A DNA stretch of 42,175 nt from Bradyrhizobiaceae bacterium (GCA_003105195.1 PQAH01000238.1:242-42416), one strand, 5' to 3'; shown: positions 1 through 7,953, counted from the first letter of the stretch. The notes: generated by a model not told the origin, from the letters alone. Program-made: numbers and translations.

Positions 1-162
1 CTGTTCGACCTCGCGCTCTGGGTCTTCTGGGCGCTCCTCAACCTGGCCGGCTTCTGCGTCGCCCTGAAGCGGGCGACCGAGCGGATGACGCTGCGTCTGA
101 TCCGGCGCGGCAAGCGCCGGGCCGCCGCGCGGGCCTTGGCAGGGGCCGCGCCGGCCGTATAA
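1..162 (+). CDS. C-terminal end of an unrecognised membrane protein (5' partial)
   Basis: Frame 1 is open from the window edge to a TAA at 160-162, giving 53 residues. The first ~22 residues (LFDLALWVFWALLNLAGFCV) form a hydrophobic helix, followed by a strongly basic tail rich in Arg, Lys and Ala. That is a membrane segment with a positively charged, probably cytoplasmic, C-terminus. I do not recognise the family and the bulk of the gene lies outside the window. The alpha/beta hydrolase at 222 follows 59 bp downstream on the same strand, so the two may be co-transcribed. Confidence 0.5.
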   Translation: MFDLALWVFWALLNLAGFCVALKRATERMTLRLIRRGKRRAAARALAGAAPAV

Positions 163-221
163 CGTCCCGGCACCCCCCGCGTGCGGCCCGCCTGCACGAT
201 CCTCCGAACGACGAAAGCGCG

Positions 222-977
222 ATGCCGCGATTCCACAACGGGACGATCGAGACCGCCTACCTGGACGAGGGCGCAGGGGCGCCGGTCGTGCTGGTGCACG
301 GGTTCGCGTCGAGCGCCACGATCAACTGGGTCGAGCCCGGATGGGTCGCGACGCTCACGGGCGCCGGGCGGCGCGTGATCGCGCTCGACAACCGCGGGCA
401 CGGCGAGTCGACCAAGCTCTACGACCCCGCGGCCTATCGCATCGCCGACATGGCGGACGACCTCGTCCGGCTGCTCGACCATCTGAAGATCGAGCGCGCC
501 GACGTGATGGGCTATTCCATGGGCGCGCGCATCGCGGCCTTCACGGCGCTCAGGGCGCCGCAGCGCGTGCGCGCCGCGATCCTCGGCGGGGCCGGCATGG
601 TGCTGGTGAATGTCGGCGAGGGGGCCGGCGACACGATCGCGGCGGCGCTCGAGGCGCCGTCCCTCGACGCCGTCACGGATCCGACCGGACGCAGCTTCCG
701 GATCTTCGCGGAGCAGACGAAGTCGGACCTGAAGGCGCTCGCGGCCTGCATGCGCGGCTCGCGCCAGGGGCTCACGCGGGACGAGGTCGCCCGCATCGCG
801 ATTCCCGTGCTGATCGCGGTCGGCACCCGCGACGAGGTCGCGGGCTCGGCGCACGCGCTCGCCGCCCTGATGTCCGACGCGCGCGTGCTGGACATCCCGA
901 ACCGCGACCACATGCGGGCGGTCGGCGACAAGGTGTTCAAGGCCGGCGTGCTCGACTTCCTGGCGGGCCTGCCGTGA
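222..977 (+). CDS. alpha/beta hydrolase
   Basis: A 251-residue single-domain alpha/beta-hydrolase without a signal peptide, so cytoplasmic. The oxyanion-side motif VLVHGF lies near residue 25. The nucleophile elbow GYSMGA places Ser99, the acid is probably Asp204 in GTRDE, and the histidine is His230 in NRDHM. Length is normal for the family. The ATG at 222 has the purine stretch ACGAAAG upstream. Its stop codon overlaps the GTG start of a second alpha/beta hydrolase (GTGA, 974-977), so the pair is translationally coupled. Substrate cannot be read from the sequence; esterase, lactonase or C-C hydrolase are all possible. Confidence 0.88.
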   Translation: MPRFHNGTIETAYLDEGAGAPVVLVHGFASSATINWVEPGWVATLTGAGRRVIALDNRGHGESTKLYDPAAYRIADMADDLVRLLDHLKIERADVMGYSMGARIAAFTALRAPQRVRAAILGGAGMVLVNVGEGAGDTIAAALEAPSLDAVTDPTGRSFRIFAEQTKSDLKALAACMRGSRQGLTRDEVARIAIPVLIAVGTRDEVAGSAHALAALMSDARVLDIPNRDHMRAVGDKVFKAGVLDFLAGLP

Positions 978-1888
978 AGCGCCACCTCGTCCCGGCGACC
1001 GGCATCTTCAGGGGCGCAGCCGGCAACCGCCTGGTGTGCGACGTGGTCGGCGAGGAGGGGCCGCCGGTGCTGCTGCTGCACGGCGGCGGCCAGACGCGGC
1101 ACGCCTGGCGCGCCACCGCCGAGCGCATCGCGCTGTCGGGATCGACCGCCTATGCGGTCGACCAGCGCGGGCACGGCGATTCCGACTGGATCGCGGACGG
1201 CTCCTACGCGTTTCCCGACTATGCGGCCGACGTCACCCGGATCTCGGACGCGCTGGCGGCGCGCGGGGAAGCCCGGCCGGTCGCGATCGGCGCGTCGCTC
1301 GGCGGCGTCGCCTCGCTGGTGGCCGCCGGCATGGCGGCGCGCGAGGGCCGCGAGGTGTTCTCGGGCATCGTGCTGGTCGACATCACCCCGCGGGTCGACG
1401 GCGGCGGGGTCGCCAGCGTCCAGGCCTTCATGGCGGCGCGGGCGCACGAGGGTTTCGCCACCATCGCGGAGGCCGCGGATGCGGTCGCGGCCTATCTGCC
1501 GCACCGGCCGCGGCCGCGCTCCCATGACGGCCTGAAGAAGAACCTGCGGCTGCACCCGGACGGGCGATGGCGCTGGCACTGGGATCCGCGCTTCCTCGAC
1601 GGTCCGCGCACCATCAATACGGGACGCGAGGAGCTGCAGGACCTGCTCACCGAATGCGCGCGCACCATCCGGGTGCCGGCGCTGCTGGTGCGCGGCGGCT
1701 CGTCCGAGCTGGTGCACGAGGCGCATGCGCGCGAGTTCCTGGAACTGGTGCCGCATGCCGAATATGTCGACGTGGCGGATGCCCGGCACATGGTGGTCGG
1801 CGACTCCAACGACCGGTTCTCCGAGGCCGTGCTCGGATTCCTGGGACGCCTGTCGAAGGGCGCGGACGCGAAAACGCGAGTCTCGTAA
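974..1888 (+). CDS. alpha/beta hydrolase (second of a coupled pair)
   Basis: A 304-residue alpha/beta hydrolase. LLLHGGGQ gives the oxyanion region, DQRGHGDSDW the conserved loop, GASLGG the nucleophile elbow (Ser108), and the catalytic His sits in DARHM near the C-terminus. The usual acid position reads GGSSELV, so the acid may be Glu rather than Asp. The frame is open upstream to 341, but that part is only the shadow of the first hydrolase. The GTG at 974, overlapping the preceding stop by 4 bp, is the natural start. Similar to epoxide-hydrolase or haloperoxidase-like members; substrate unknown. Confidence 0.85.
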   Translation: MKRHLVPATGIFRGAAGNRLVCDVVGEEGPPVLLLHGGGQTRHAWRATAERIALSGSTAYAVDQRGHGDSDWIADGSYAFPDYAADVTRISDALAARGEARPVAIGASLGGVASLVAAGMAAREGREVFSGIVLVDITPRVDGGGVASVQAFMAARAHEGFATIAEAADAVAAYLPHRPRPRSHDGLKKNLRLHPDGRWRWHWDPRFLDGPRTINTGREELQDLLTECARTIRVPALLVRGGSSELVHEAHAREFLELVPHAEYVDVADARHMVVGDSNDRFSEAVLGFLGRLSKGADAKTRVS

Positions 1889-2142
1889 GTCGGTTGGCGC
1901 GGGTCGCTGCGACGGTGCGCGAGGCTTCGGCTCGAGTCGCCGCGCTGTCGGCCCCGGCCTCCGTTCGCGGCAACCGGCAGGAAGCGGCCGAGCAGGGGCG
2001 CGGGCCCCGGCCGGGCCGGTGCCGAGCTCCCCGGCGAGCTCGCGGACGAGGGCCGCCACGATGCCAATCGGGGGCTGGCGGGGATCACGAACCGCCCATA
2101 CCTGTGCTATCTAGTCGTCTCGAGACGCGATGGAGAGATGCC

Positions 2143-2967
2143 ATGGCCCAGCAGCAGACCCGCCTCGCCAGCAGCCTGGGCAAGGTCGACCCGGTCTGGT
2201 CGAGGATCCGCCAGGAGGCCGAGGACATCGTCCGGCGCGAGCGCGAGATCGCGACCTTCATCTATTCCTCGGTCCTGCATCACGATTCCCTGGAAGGCGC
2301 GGTGATCCACCGGGTCGCCGAGCTGCTCGACCATGCGGACGTGCCGGCCGAGCTGATCCGCCAGGCCTATGCGGACGCGCTCGAGGACGACCGCGGCCTC
2401 GGCGAGGTGTTCCGGGCCGACATCGTGGCGACCTTCGACCGCGATCCGGCCACCGACCGGTTCATCCAGCCGGTGCTCTATTTCAAGGGCTTCCACGCGA
2501 TCCAGACCCATCGCCTGGCGCACTGGCTCTGGGGCAAGGGGCGGCGCGACTTCGCCTACTATCTCCAGGGCCGCGCCTCGCTCATGTTCCAGGTCGACAT
2601 CCATCCCCAGGTGCCGATCGGGCGCGGCATCTTCCTCGACCACGCCACTGGCCTGGTGGTCGGCCAGACCGCGGCGATCGAGGACGACGTGTCGATCCTG
2701 CAGGACGTGACGCTCGGTGGCACCGGCAAGGAGGAAGGCGACCGCCATCCCAAGATCCGGCGCGGGGTGCTGATCGGCGCCGGGGCGAAGATCCTCGGCA
2801 ATATCGAGGTCGGCCACTGCGCCCGCGTCGCGGCCGGCTCGGTGGTGCTCAAGCCGGTGCCCCACAACACCACGGTCGCGGGCGTGCCCGCCCGGGTGGT
2901 CGGGGAGGCCGGCTGCGCCGAGCCCTCCCGCACCATGGACCAGATGCTCTTCGACGCCGGCCCCTGA
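2143..2967 (+). CDS. cysE: serine O-acetyltransferase
   Basis: CysE transfers acetyl from acetyl-CoA to L-serine, making O-acetylserine for cysteine synthesis in the cytoplasm. The 274-residue protein has the alpha-helical N-terminal domain (SATase_N, roughly residues 20-125) and a left-handed beta-helix of hexapeptide repeats (about 140-245). It carries the signature region DIHPQVPIGRGIFLDHATG with the catalytic His, then GGTGKEEGDRHPKI and the end AGVPARVVG. The frame is open far upstream, but ATG 2143 matches the family N-terminus (MAQQQTRL). A TATCT-type -10 candidate lies near 2108. The DUF3126 gene follows 84 bp downstream, an arrangement I associate with Hyphomicrobiales. Confidence 0.95.
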   Translation: MAQQQTRLASSLGKVDPVWSRIRQEAEDIVRREREIATFIYSSVLHHDSLEGAVIHRVAELLDHADVPAELIRQAYADALEDDRGLGEVFRADIVATFDRDPATDRFIQPVLYFKGFHAIQTHRLAHWLWGKGRRDFAYYLQGRASLMFQVDIHPQVPIGRGIFLDHATGLVVGQTAAIEDDVSILQDVTLGGTGKEEGDRHPKIRRGVLIGAGAKILGNIEVGHCARVAAGSVVLKPVPHNTTVAGVPARVVGEAGCAEPSRTMDQMLFDAGP

Positions 2968-3051
2968 CGCCATATTCCGACCGCGCGGGCTTGCCCAGGT
3001 TCGCAGAGTCGCGCAGACAGGGCGGGCATCGGCGCATCAGAGGAGGGGACC

Positions 3052-3261
3052 GTGGACGTCGCGGAGATCAAGAAGCTCGACGCCTATCTCAAGAAGCTGT
3101 TCAGCAATCCCAAGATCCGCGTGGTGCCGCGTCCCAAGAAGGACGACTCGGCCGAGGTCTATATCGGCGAGGAGTTCATCGGCGTGCTGTTCGTCGACGA
3201 CGAGGACGAGGACCGCAGCTACAATTTCCAGATGGCGATCCTGGAGGGGGACCTGGAGTAG
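3052..3261 (+). CDS. DUF3126 family small protein
   Basis: A 69-residue acidic protein with the DUF3126 pattern: DVAEIKKLDAYLKKLF at the start, then NPKIRVVPRPKKDDSAEVYI and a C-terminal NFQMAILEGDLE. The start is GTG 3052, supported by a strong Shine-Dalgarno GAGGAGGGGA about 8 bases upstream. No signal peptide or membrane segment. The family is conserved and of unknown function in alphaproteobacteria, often beside cysE as here, which hints at a link to sulfur or cysteine metabolism without proving one. Confidence 0.88.
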   Translation: MDVAEIKKLDAYLKKLFSNPKIRVVPRPKKDDSAEVYIGEEFIGVLFVDDEDEDRSYNFQMAILEGDLE

Positions 3262-3306
3262 CGGCCGCCTTCGGCCGCAGCCCCGGGCGAGCGGAGCGAT
3301 GCCCGG
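3261..3306 (+). terminator. two hairpins between convergent genes
   Basis: Immediately after the DUF3126 stop there is CGGCCG-CCTT-CGGCCG (3262-3277), followed by a longer dyad CCGGGC...GCCCGG (3283-3288 and 3301-3306). Neither is followed by a T-run, so a Rho-independent terminator is not proven. The position between convergent genes fits a transcription end. Confidence 0.35.
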
Positions 3307-3356
3307 ATCGCCGCGACCGGCATCTCGCTGCGCGCATGCGGGCTACGCGAGCGCCG

Positions 3357-4082
3357 TCACATCGCGCTCGGGCGCAGCGACGCGATCAGGCGATCGACGC
3401 CGTCGGCGACGTTGCGCCAGCCCTCGAGCCAGTCGCGCGAGAACCGGATCGTCACGTCCGCCGCGCCGAGCCGGCGCTCGAGCAGGCAGGTGCCGGCCAC
3501 GCCGCCCGCGGCCGGGCGGGTGCAGCGCACGAGAAAGCGCGCCGGGGCGGCCGGATCGTAGAGCAGGTCCTCGCCCTGGTAGGGCGTCCCGTCGCGGAAC
3601 GACAGCTCAGCGAGGCCCTCGGGCCCCACGCCGCGCCCTGGCGCCAGGTAGCGCGGATAGATCGCGTTCACGCGCTCCAGCGGCGGCAGCGCACCGCCCT
3701 GCGGGACGATGGTGACGAACAGCCGGTCGATTGCCGGACGCTCCTCCATGGGCGGCGGCTTGGCATGCGGGTCGGGCGGTGCGAGCCCCGGCCAGGTGAA
3801 GGCGAGGTCGAGGCGCTCCTGGGTCCCGGTGCGCCGCTGCACGGCGACGCGGATCGCGGCCGGCGGCACGTTGAACAGCACGTTGCCGACCGTGATCGGC
3901 AGCGACGGCGCATCCGGCACCGCGGCGGCGCCCGGCCATTGCGGCCGCAGCACCGAAAGGATGAACACGGCGGCGCTGACGAGCAGAATCGCGCTCACGG
4001 CGAGCAGCAGCACGAGGCCCGCCGACGCCCCGCGCCGCCGTCCCGGCAGTCCCTCCCGCGCGCGTGCCGTGAAATCGCTCAT
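3357..4082 (-). CDS. hypothetical single-pass membrane protein
   Basis: A 241-residue protein I do not recognise. An N-terminal basic stretch (ARAREGLPGRRRG) precedes one transmembrane helix at about residues 22-43 (LVLLLAVSAILLVSAAVFIL). A ~190-residue soluble part follows, containing two Cys that could form a periplasmic disulfide (CTRPAAGGVAGTC). The start at 4082 (MSDFTARARE) was chosen over the ATG at 4118 because the extra 12 residues read as non-conserved Arg/Gly filler. It is convergent with the DUF3126 gene and divergent from the small membrane protein at 4236. Confidence 0.72.
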   Translation of the reverse strand: MSDFTARAREGLPGRRRGASAGLVLLLAVSAILLVSAAVFILSVLRPQWPGAAAVPDAPSLPITVGNVLFNVPPAAIRVAVQRRTGTQERLDLAFTWPGLAPPDPHAKPPPMEERPAIDRLFVTIVPQGGALPPLERVNAIYPRYLAPGRGVGPEGLAELSFRDGTPYQGEDLLYDPAAPARFLVRCTRPAAGGVAGTCLLERRLGAADVTIRFSRDWLEGWRNVADGVDRLIASLRPSAM

Positions 4083-4235
4083 GGCCTCGCCCTCGCGCGC
4101 GCCGCGCGCGCGAATCACGGCCAGTATGGCACCGGCGAATCGGAAAGGCGCGTTTACCCTTTCTTAAACATGCCCTGGCGCCCCCGGCAGCCTTCCCCGA
4201 TGATGCGGCCTTGGTTCCCCGAGGGAGTTCCGCGC

Positions 4236-4568
4236 GTGTCGGGCGAAGCCGCACATTCCTTCCTGGCCCTGGCGATCGGGTTCGCGGTCGCGGCCCTGCT
4301 CGCGACCGGCTACCAGGCCCTGACGGCGCGGCCGCTCAGCTTCCGCCTGCTCGGGATGGGCGCGAACCTCGAGGCGTTTCTCGCGGTGCCCATGCTGACC
4401 TTCGCGGCGCCCTTCATCATCATGCGCAACACGATCCGCGGCCGCCGCATCGAGCGGCGCCGTTTCGAGTTCGTGATGCTGGCGACGATGATTGCCGGAT
4501 TGTGGAGCCTGTTGTCCGGCACGGTGGTCGTGATGGCGCTCGAGGCGGTCGGCCGCGCGCTCGCATGA
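4236..4568 (+). CDS. small membrane protein, three predicted helices
   Basis: A 110-residue protein with hydrophobic segments at about 8-28, 46-64 and 84-106, separated by a basic loop (RNTIRGRRIERRR). Start choice: GTG 4236 follows a good Shine-Dalgarno GAGGGAG (4221-4227) by 8 bases. In-frame ATGs at 4170 and 4200 would add a Pro/Arg-rich stretch and lack such a site. It resembles small uncharacterised proteins of Bradyrhizobium-type genomes (possibly DUF6949), but I am not certain of the family. No function can be assigned. Confidence 0.65.
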   Translation: MSGEAAHSFLALAIGFAVAALLATGYQALTARPLSFRLLGMGANLEAFLAVPMLTFAAPFIIMRNTIRGRRIERRRFEFVMLATMIAGLWSLLSGTVVVMALEAVGRALA

Positions 4569-4698
4569 GGCGATTTCACAGGAGCGGCCTGCAACGCGCT
4601 CCCGCGGCTCGCACTTCAAGTCGGCAGGACTGCCGCGGCCGGCGCGGCGCCGGACGGCCCGGTGCCGCCCGGCGCTTCTCTTCATTCTCGCGGTTGCG

Positions 4699-5013
4699 CT
4701 AGCAGTTCTGCATGCCGGCCGGCCGCGTGCCGGCCGTGGTGGAGGTGCCGCCGCTGGCGGAGCCCGTCATGCCGCTGGATCCGGCCGAGGACGTGGTGCC
4801 GCTCGTGCTCCCGGTCGTGGCCGAGCCGCTCGGTTCCGACTTGCTGCGAACCTGTTTGGTCGTCTCGTCCCAGCACTGGCCCTGGTTGGCCGCGCCACCC
4901 GCGCCGGCGCCGGCGGTTCCGGTACCTGTGCCGCCGGTCTGGGCGGACGCTGCGGTGAGTCCCGCCGCGAGCAGCGCGGCGGCGGCGATTGCGGTCGCTC
5001 CGTGAATCTTCAT
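4699..5013 (-). CDS. small secreted Gly/Ser/Thr-rich protein
   Basis: A 104-residue protein with a clear Sec signal peptide (MKIHGATAIAAAALLAAGLTAASA, cleavage after ~24). The mature part is low-complexity: Gly/Thr/Ala repeats, a short conserved-looking core GQCWDETTKQV with one Cys, then Ser/Gly/Thr-rich sequence ending in NC. The two Cys could pair. Start ATG 5013 is followed directly by the signal sequence. Exported proteins of this style are common hypothetical proteins in Hyphomicrobiales; role unknown. Confidence 0.65.
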   Translation of the reverse strand: MKIHGATAIAAAALLAAGLTAASAQTGGTGTGTAGAGAGGAANQGQCWDETTKQVRSKSEPSGSATTGSTSGTTSSAGSSGMTGSASGGTSTTAGTRPAGMQNC

Positions 5014-5174
5014 GTGCGGATCCTCAATTCGATCGGAAGGCGGCGACATTGCCGCCTCCCGAGGCAATCGCCTGTGCCGCGGTATCGTTCCCGGCAAAGT
5101 TGATCGGCGACCCCGCAGGGATTCGCTGCGAGCCGCGGCTCGCCACGCCGCCCCGGATGTGTCGCGGGGTTCCC

Positions 5175-5216
5175 AAAAAAAGTTGCGGCCGGCGCCTTGG
5201 GGAAGCGCCGGCCGCA
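5175..5216 (-). terminator. Rho-independent terminator of the transglutaminase gene
   Basis: On the minus strand a perfect 12-bp stem TGCGGCCGGCGC (5184-5195 with 5205-5216), 9-base loop, is followed by AAC and seven T residues (5175-5181). It lies about 70 bases downstream of the minus-strand gene ending at 5287. The rest of the 273-bp gap 5014-5286 shows no further gene. Confidence 0.85.
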
Positions 5217-5286
5217 CGCGGACCCGGTCTGGGGACGGGGAGGGGTGGGGACGTGACCGGGAGCGCGGAACCTGTTGCCTGTTGGG

Positions 5287-5901
5287 TCAGCGCGAGGACG
5301 CGGTCGAAACCGCGGGCCGCGGATCGCCGAGGGCGACCCACTGATTGTGGTCGCCCTGCGACTGGCGTTTCACGAAGCGGTAGCCGGAGTCCGACCAGAG
5401 CACGATCCGCTCGACCTGGTTGTCGAGGATGAACTCGCCCTTGTCGGTCTTCACGGTCAGCACCGCGTGACCGTTGCCGTTCGCCTCGCGCACGACCGTG
5501 ATGAGCAGCGCCTCGCGCGGCCAGCCGGCCTCCATCAGCATCCGGCGCTTGAGCAGGACATAGTCCTCGCAGTCGCCAAAACCGTCGGTCGGATAGGTCC
5601 ACTTCTCGACGACCCCGTAGTGGTCGAGGTCGGTCATCGGCTTGATGCGATCGTTGACCCACTTGTTGATGCGCACCAGATCGTTCCAGGCCTTGGCGCT
5701 GAGCACCACGTCGCGCGGCGCGCTCGGTGCGGACCGGCAGTCCTCGGGATTCTCGGCGCAGAACTCGACCCAGCCGATGGGCGGGCGCGAGGACTCGCCG
5801 ACCCCGACATAGAGCAGGGTGGTGCGGGCGCTGGCGCTGCCCGCGAGGGCGAGCGCGAACAGGCATCCGAAGCCGACCGCCCTGTTGAGATAAGTCTTCA
5901 T
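5287..5901 (-). CDS. periplasmic transglutaminase-like cysteine peptidase (BTLCP family)
   Basis: A 204-residue exported protein of the bacterial transglutaminase-like cysteine proteinase family (DUF920 type). The signal peptide covers residues 1-26 (cleavage near SASA-RTT). The catalytic triad is visible: Cys111 in GDCEDY, His145 in NGHAVL and Asp160 in ILDNQ. In relatives such as LapG the enzyme cleaves a surface adhesin and is controlled by c-di-GMP through LapD; no LapD or adhesin is encoded here. The ATG at 5901 has GGGGGGTCACGA upstream; an alternative ATG at 5985 would put the signal peptide internally. A tandem PilZ (c-di-GMP) gene lies just upstream on the same strand, which may be meaningful. 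Confidence 0.88.
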   Translation of the reverse strand: MKTYLNRAVGFGCLFALALAGSASARTTLLYVGVGESSRPPIGWVEFCAENPEDCRSAPSAPRDVVLSAKAWNDLVRINKWVNDRIKPMTDLDHYGVVEKWTYPTDGFGDCEDYVLLKRRMLMEAGWPREALLITVVREANGNGHAVLTVKTDKGEFILDNQVERIVLWSDSGYRFVKRQSQGDHNQWVALGDPRPAVSTASSR

Positions 5902-6221
5902 TCGTGACCCCCCGTCATCTTGAGGCCACTTTTCCCACAAAGCCTTTGAACCGGCGCTAATCTGCCCAGATGTGTTTGAGTACAATCGGAGTAAAATTGG
6001 ACGACAATACTTCGATCATTCGAATCGAAATCGATTCGAATTTTAGCGAAACGGGTTCGACTAAAATTTTAGATATTAGGATCCCGGGCGCGGCGAATCG
6101 GGCACTTGTCCGGCCTGGTGCCGGCGCCCGTTAAGCTTGCTGGCGCGGTAACGATCGACGGGGCGGCCGCGCCGGGCCCCGCAGGGGCGACCGGCGGCGG
6201 CCGCGGCACGGCCCGCGGCGT
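5902..6221. promoter_or_regulatory. 320-bp non-coding region with AT-rich nested palindromes
   Basis: This gap between the PilZ gene and the transglutaminase gene holds the most AT-rich stretch I noticed (about 5980-6080). It contains a perfect 11-bp inverted repeat ATTCGAATCGA-AA-TCGATTCGAAT (6018-6041). Next to it is a second dyad AATTTTAG (6039-6046) / CTAAAATT (6061-6068) whose inner part CGAA/TTCG extends the stem. The motif TTCGA recurs at 6011, 6019, 6035 and 6056. It lies 110-170 bp upstream of the transglutaminase start and is a plausible operator or promoter region. No open frame of note was seen. Confidence 0.6.
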
Positions 6222-6842
6222 TTACGGGCCGGTGACGTTGTCTTCCAGAAAGTCCGGATGCTGCAGCCGGGTGAACTCGACCGCGAAGCCTTCCTCGAGG
6301 TGCCGGACGATGCGACCCTGGATCTTGCCGAGCGTGATGAGCGTGCCGACTGGCGGGTTGGCGCCCTCGGCCTTCACGGCGGCGCCGGAGAGCGACATGT
6401 CGATGATCCGGCAGGTCACGGCGCTGCCGTCCGGCAGGACCATGGTGGTGCGCGGGTTGCGCGGGACGATGCGATCGTGGCGCCGGTCCTCGGGCAGGCC
6501 GAGGATGTGCCGGTTGGCGAGCCAGGTGAGCTGGGCGGCGAGCTTGTCGCGCTTGCGCTGGGTCGCCGAGATGCTCATGGCGAAGCCGTTCGGGAACACG
6601 CGCACGATGGCGCCCTCGAGCCGGCCCAGATGGTCGATATAGGCGACGACGCGCTCGCCCACCTTGCCGCTCACGGGCGCGACCAGCCCCATGCCGCCGG
6701 GCGACATGTCGACGACCTGGCAGGGAAATTCCCGCCGGTCCGCCAGCATGTAGCGCCCGAGGAGATTCACGCGGACGCGCTGGAACCGCCGCTGCTCTTC
6801 GCTCAGCGGCAGGACGTCCATCAGCTTCTGCAGCACGGACAT
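6222..6842 (-). CDS. tandem PilZ-domain protein (c-di-GMP binding)
   Basis: A 206-residue cytoplasmic protein made of two PilZ domains. The first (about residues 18-95) has RRFQRVRV as the RxxxR switch and DMSPGGMG as the D/NxSxxG motif. The second (about 120-200) has RRHDRIVPR and DMSLSGAAV; its glycine spacing (SLSGA) still fits the motif. PilZ domains bind cyclic di-GMP and change conformation or partner contacts. With no output domain, the protein probably acts by protein-protein contact. It precedes the periplasmic BTLCP peptidase on the same strand after a 320-bp gap, so the two may share a c-di-GMP theme but probably not a transcript. Confidence 0.88.
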   Translation of the reverse strand: MSVLQKLMDVLPLSEEQRRFQRVRVNLLGRYMLADRREFPCQVVDMSPGGMGLVAPVSGKVGERVVAYIDHLGRLEGAIVRVFPNGFAMSISATQRKRDKLAAQLTWLANRHILGLPEDRRHDRIVPRNPRTTMVLPDGSAVTCRIIDMSLSGAAVKAEGANPPVGTLITLGKIQGRIVRHLEEGFAVEFTRLQHPDFLEDNVTGP

Positions 6843-7031
6843 GCCGGCCCTTGTTACGCGTCCAGGTCGTTTCCCCGGATGCTAGGCCGCCATGGTTAAG
6901 GCCCGGTTAGTCGCGGCGCGCAAAGGGTAGCAAAGTGGCACGTGCCTGGCCGCGCATCCGCGCGATGCTCGATTGTCGAGTCAGAGAATTGCGCCAGCTG
7001 CTTGTCGGCGCGTGACCTTTCCAGAACGCCG

Positions 7032-7613
7032 TCAGTCCCGCCGGCCTTCGTAGACCGTGAACATCTCGCGGCGACGCACCGTGACGCCGACCGGCGCGCG
7101 CGCCGGCGCGGCAATCTCCCGGGCCGCCTCCAGATAGCGGTATGTCCCGAGACGGATCGCGGCGAGGCGGCTGGTCCCGAGCCAGAAGGGGACGGCGAGC
7201 GGGGCGAGCACGCCGATCAGCCGCCCATGGCCGTCGCCGCGATGGCGCAGCGGCAGGATCAGGAGCTCGAGCTCCACGTTCCAGTCCTCGGAGGTCGTGC
7301 CGGCGACGCTCGCGACGACACCATTCGACTCCCGCGCCGCGGTCGCCACCAGCGTCGCCACGGCCTCGCGGTCCTCGCCGCTCCAGGCGCCGAGGAAAGG
7401 CTCGCTCTTGAGCTCGCGGCCGAACAGCGCACAGACCCGCGTCCCGGCGAGCCGATAGGGGTGCCCCTGGTGCGGGTCGAAGGCGAGGATGAAGGTGTCG
7501 CCGAGGATCCGGCGAATCGCACCCGGCTCGATGTCCGCGCGATCGGGCGCGGCGCGCTTGCCGCGTCGCTCGTTCCAGTAGGCCGTCAGCGCGCGGCTCG
7601 CGGCGTGTTTCAT
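7032..7613 (-). CDS. PAS-domain protein (PAS_5 type)
   Basis: A 193-residue protein matching the PAS_5 family widespread in alphaproteobacteria. It opens with a helical segment (SRALTAYWNERRG, then DIEPGAIRRILGDTFILAFD). The central PAS-like core includes YRLAGTRVCALFGRELK, and LLILPLRHRGDGHGRLIGVLAPL near residue 125. A C-terminal basic tail follows. It has no kinase, GGDEF or HTH domain, so it is a stand-alone sensor or adaptor module. The start at 7613 (MKHAASRALTAYW) fits family members; the open frame to 7958 includes the terminator region and is not coding. PilZ lies downstream on the same strand after 189 bp. Confidence 0.8.
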   Translation of the reverse strand: MKHAASRALTAYWNERRGKRAAPDRADIEPGAIRRILGDTFILAFDPHQGHPYRLAGTRVCALFGRELKSEPFLGAWSGEDREAVATLVATAARESNGVVASVAGTTSEDWNVELELLILPLRHRGDGHGRLIGVLAPLAVPFWLGTSRLAAIRLGTYRYLEAAREIAAPARAPVGVTVRRREMFTVYEGRRD

Positions 7614-7824
7614 GGCGCACTCCCTCGCGTCGCGGCTGCGGCTCTTGTCCCGCTTCGGGACGGCGGCCGGGGCCGGTGCGCGTTCGCACGGGAGAGTGAG
7701 CAGGGGGCATGCCGCGCCGCTGTTCCGGCGCGACACGCGGCCGGGGATCGGGCTTAACGTTACTTCGCGGAACGGCTTGGCCGGCGCGGATGCGTCCTCT
7801 ACGGCCATGTCCACTTCGAAATGA

Positions 7825-7953
7825 GCCGGCCCTGGCCGGTCTCCGCGGACGGACTGCCAGACAATGGGAGGCGTGCGGGCGTGACAGGCGCAACCTTGCG
7901 CCGACGCGACCACCGCCGGTGGAAAAAGGGAGGGCGCGAGCCCTCCCTTTTTT
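7825..7953 (+). ncRNA. candidate structured RNA: small RNA or attenuated leader of the rhomboid gene
   Basis: Four hairpins follow one another on the plus strand: CCGGCC-CT-GGCCGG (7826-7839), GGCGCAA-CC-TTGCGCC (7887-7902), CCACC-GCC-GGTGG (7910-7922) and the terminator at 7923-7953. A GGGAGGC segment (7866-7872) repeats the 5' arm of the terminator and could compete for its 3' arm. The region sits between divergent genes, so the terminator serves no neighbouring coding gene's 3' end. Either a ~130-nt small RNA or a leader controlling the rhomboid gene 60 bp downstream would explain it. No promoter could be placed with confidence. The whole gap 7614-8012 shows no credible coding frame. Confidence 0.5.
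7923..7953 (+). terminator. strong intrinsic terminator, bidirectional in form
   Basis: A perfect stem GGGAGGGC / GCCCTCCC (7928-7935, 7940-7947) closed by a GCGA tetraloop, flanked by five A on the left and six T on the right. The A/T tails extend the pairing to 13 bp. By shape it can stop transcription on either strand; on the plus strand the T-run is longer. Confidence 0.88.

Noticed and set aside
6936-6950. TGGCAC-N5-TGGC resembling a sigma-54 promoter
   Set aside because: The -12 element is imperfect (TGGC for TTGC) and it would transcribe antisense into the PAS gene; no plus-strand gene follows.
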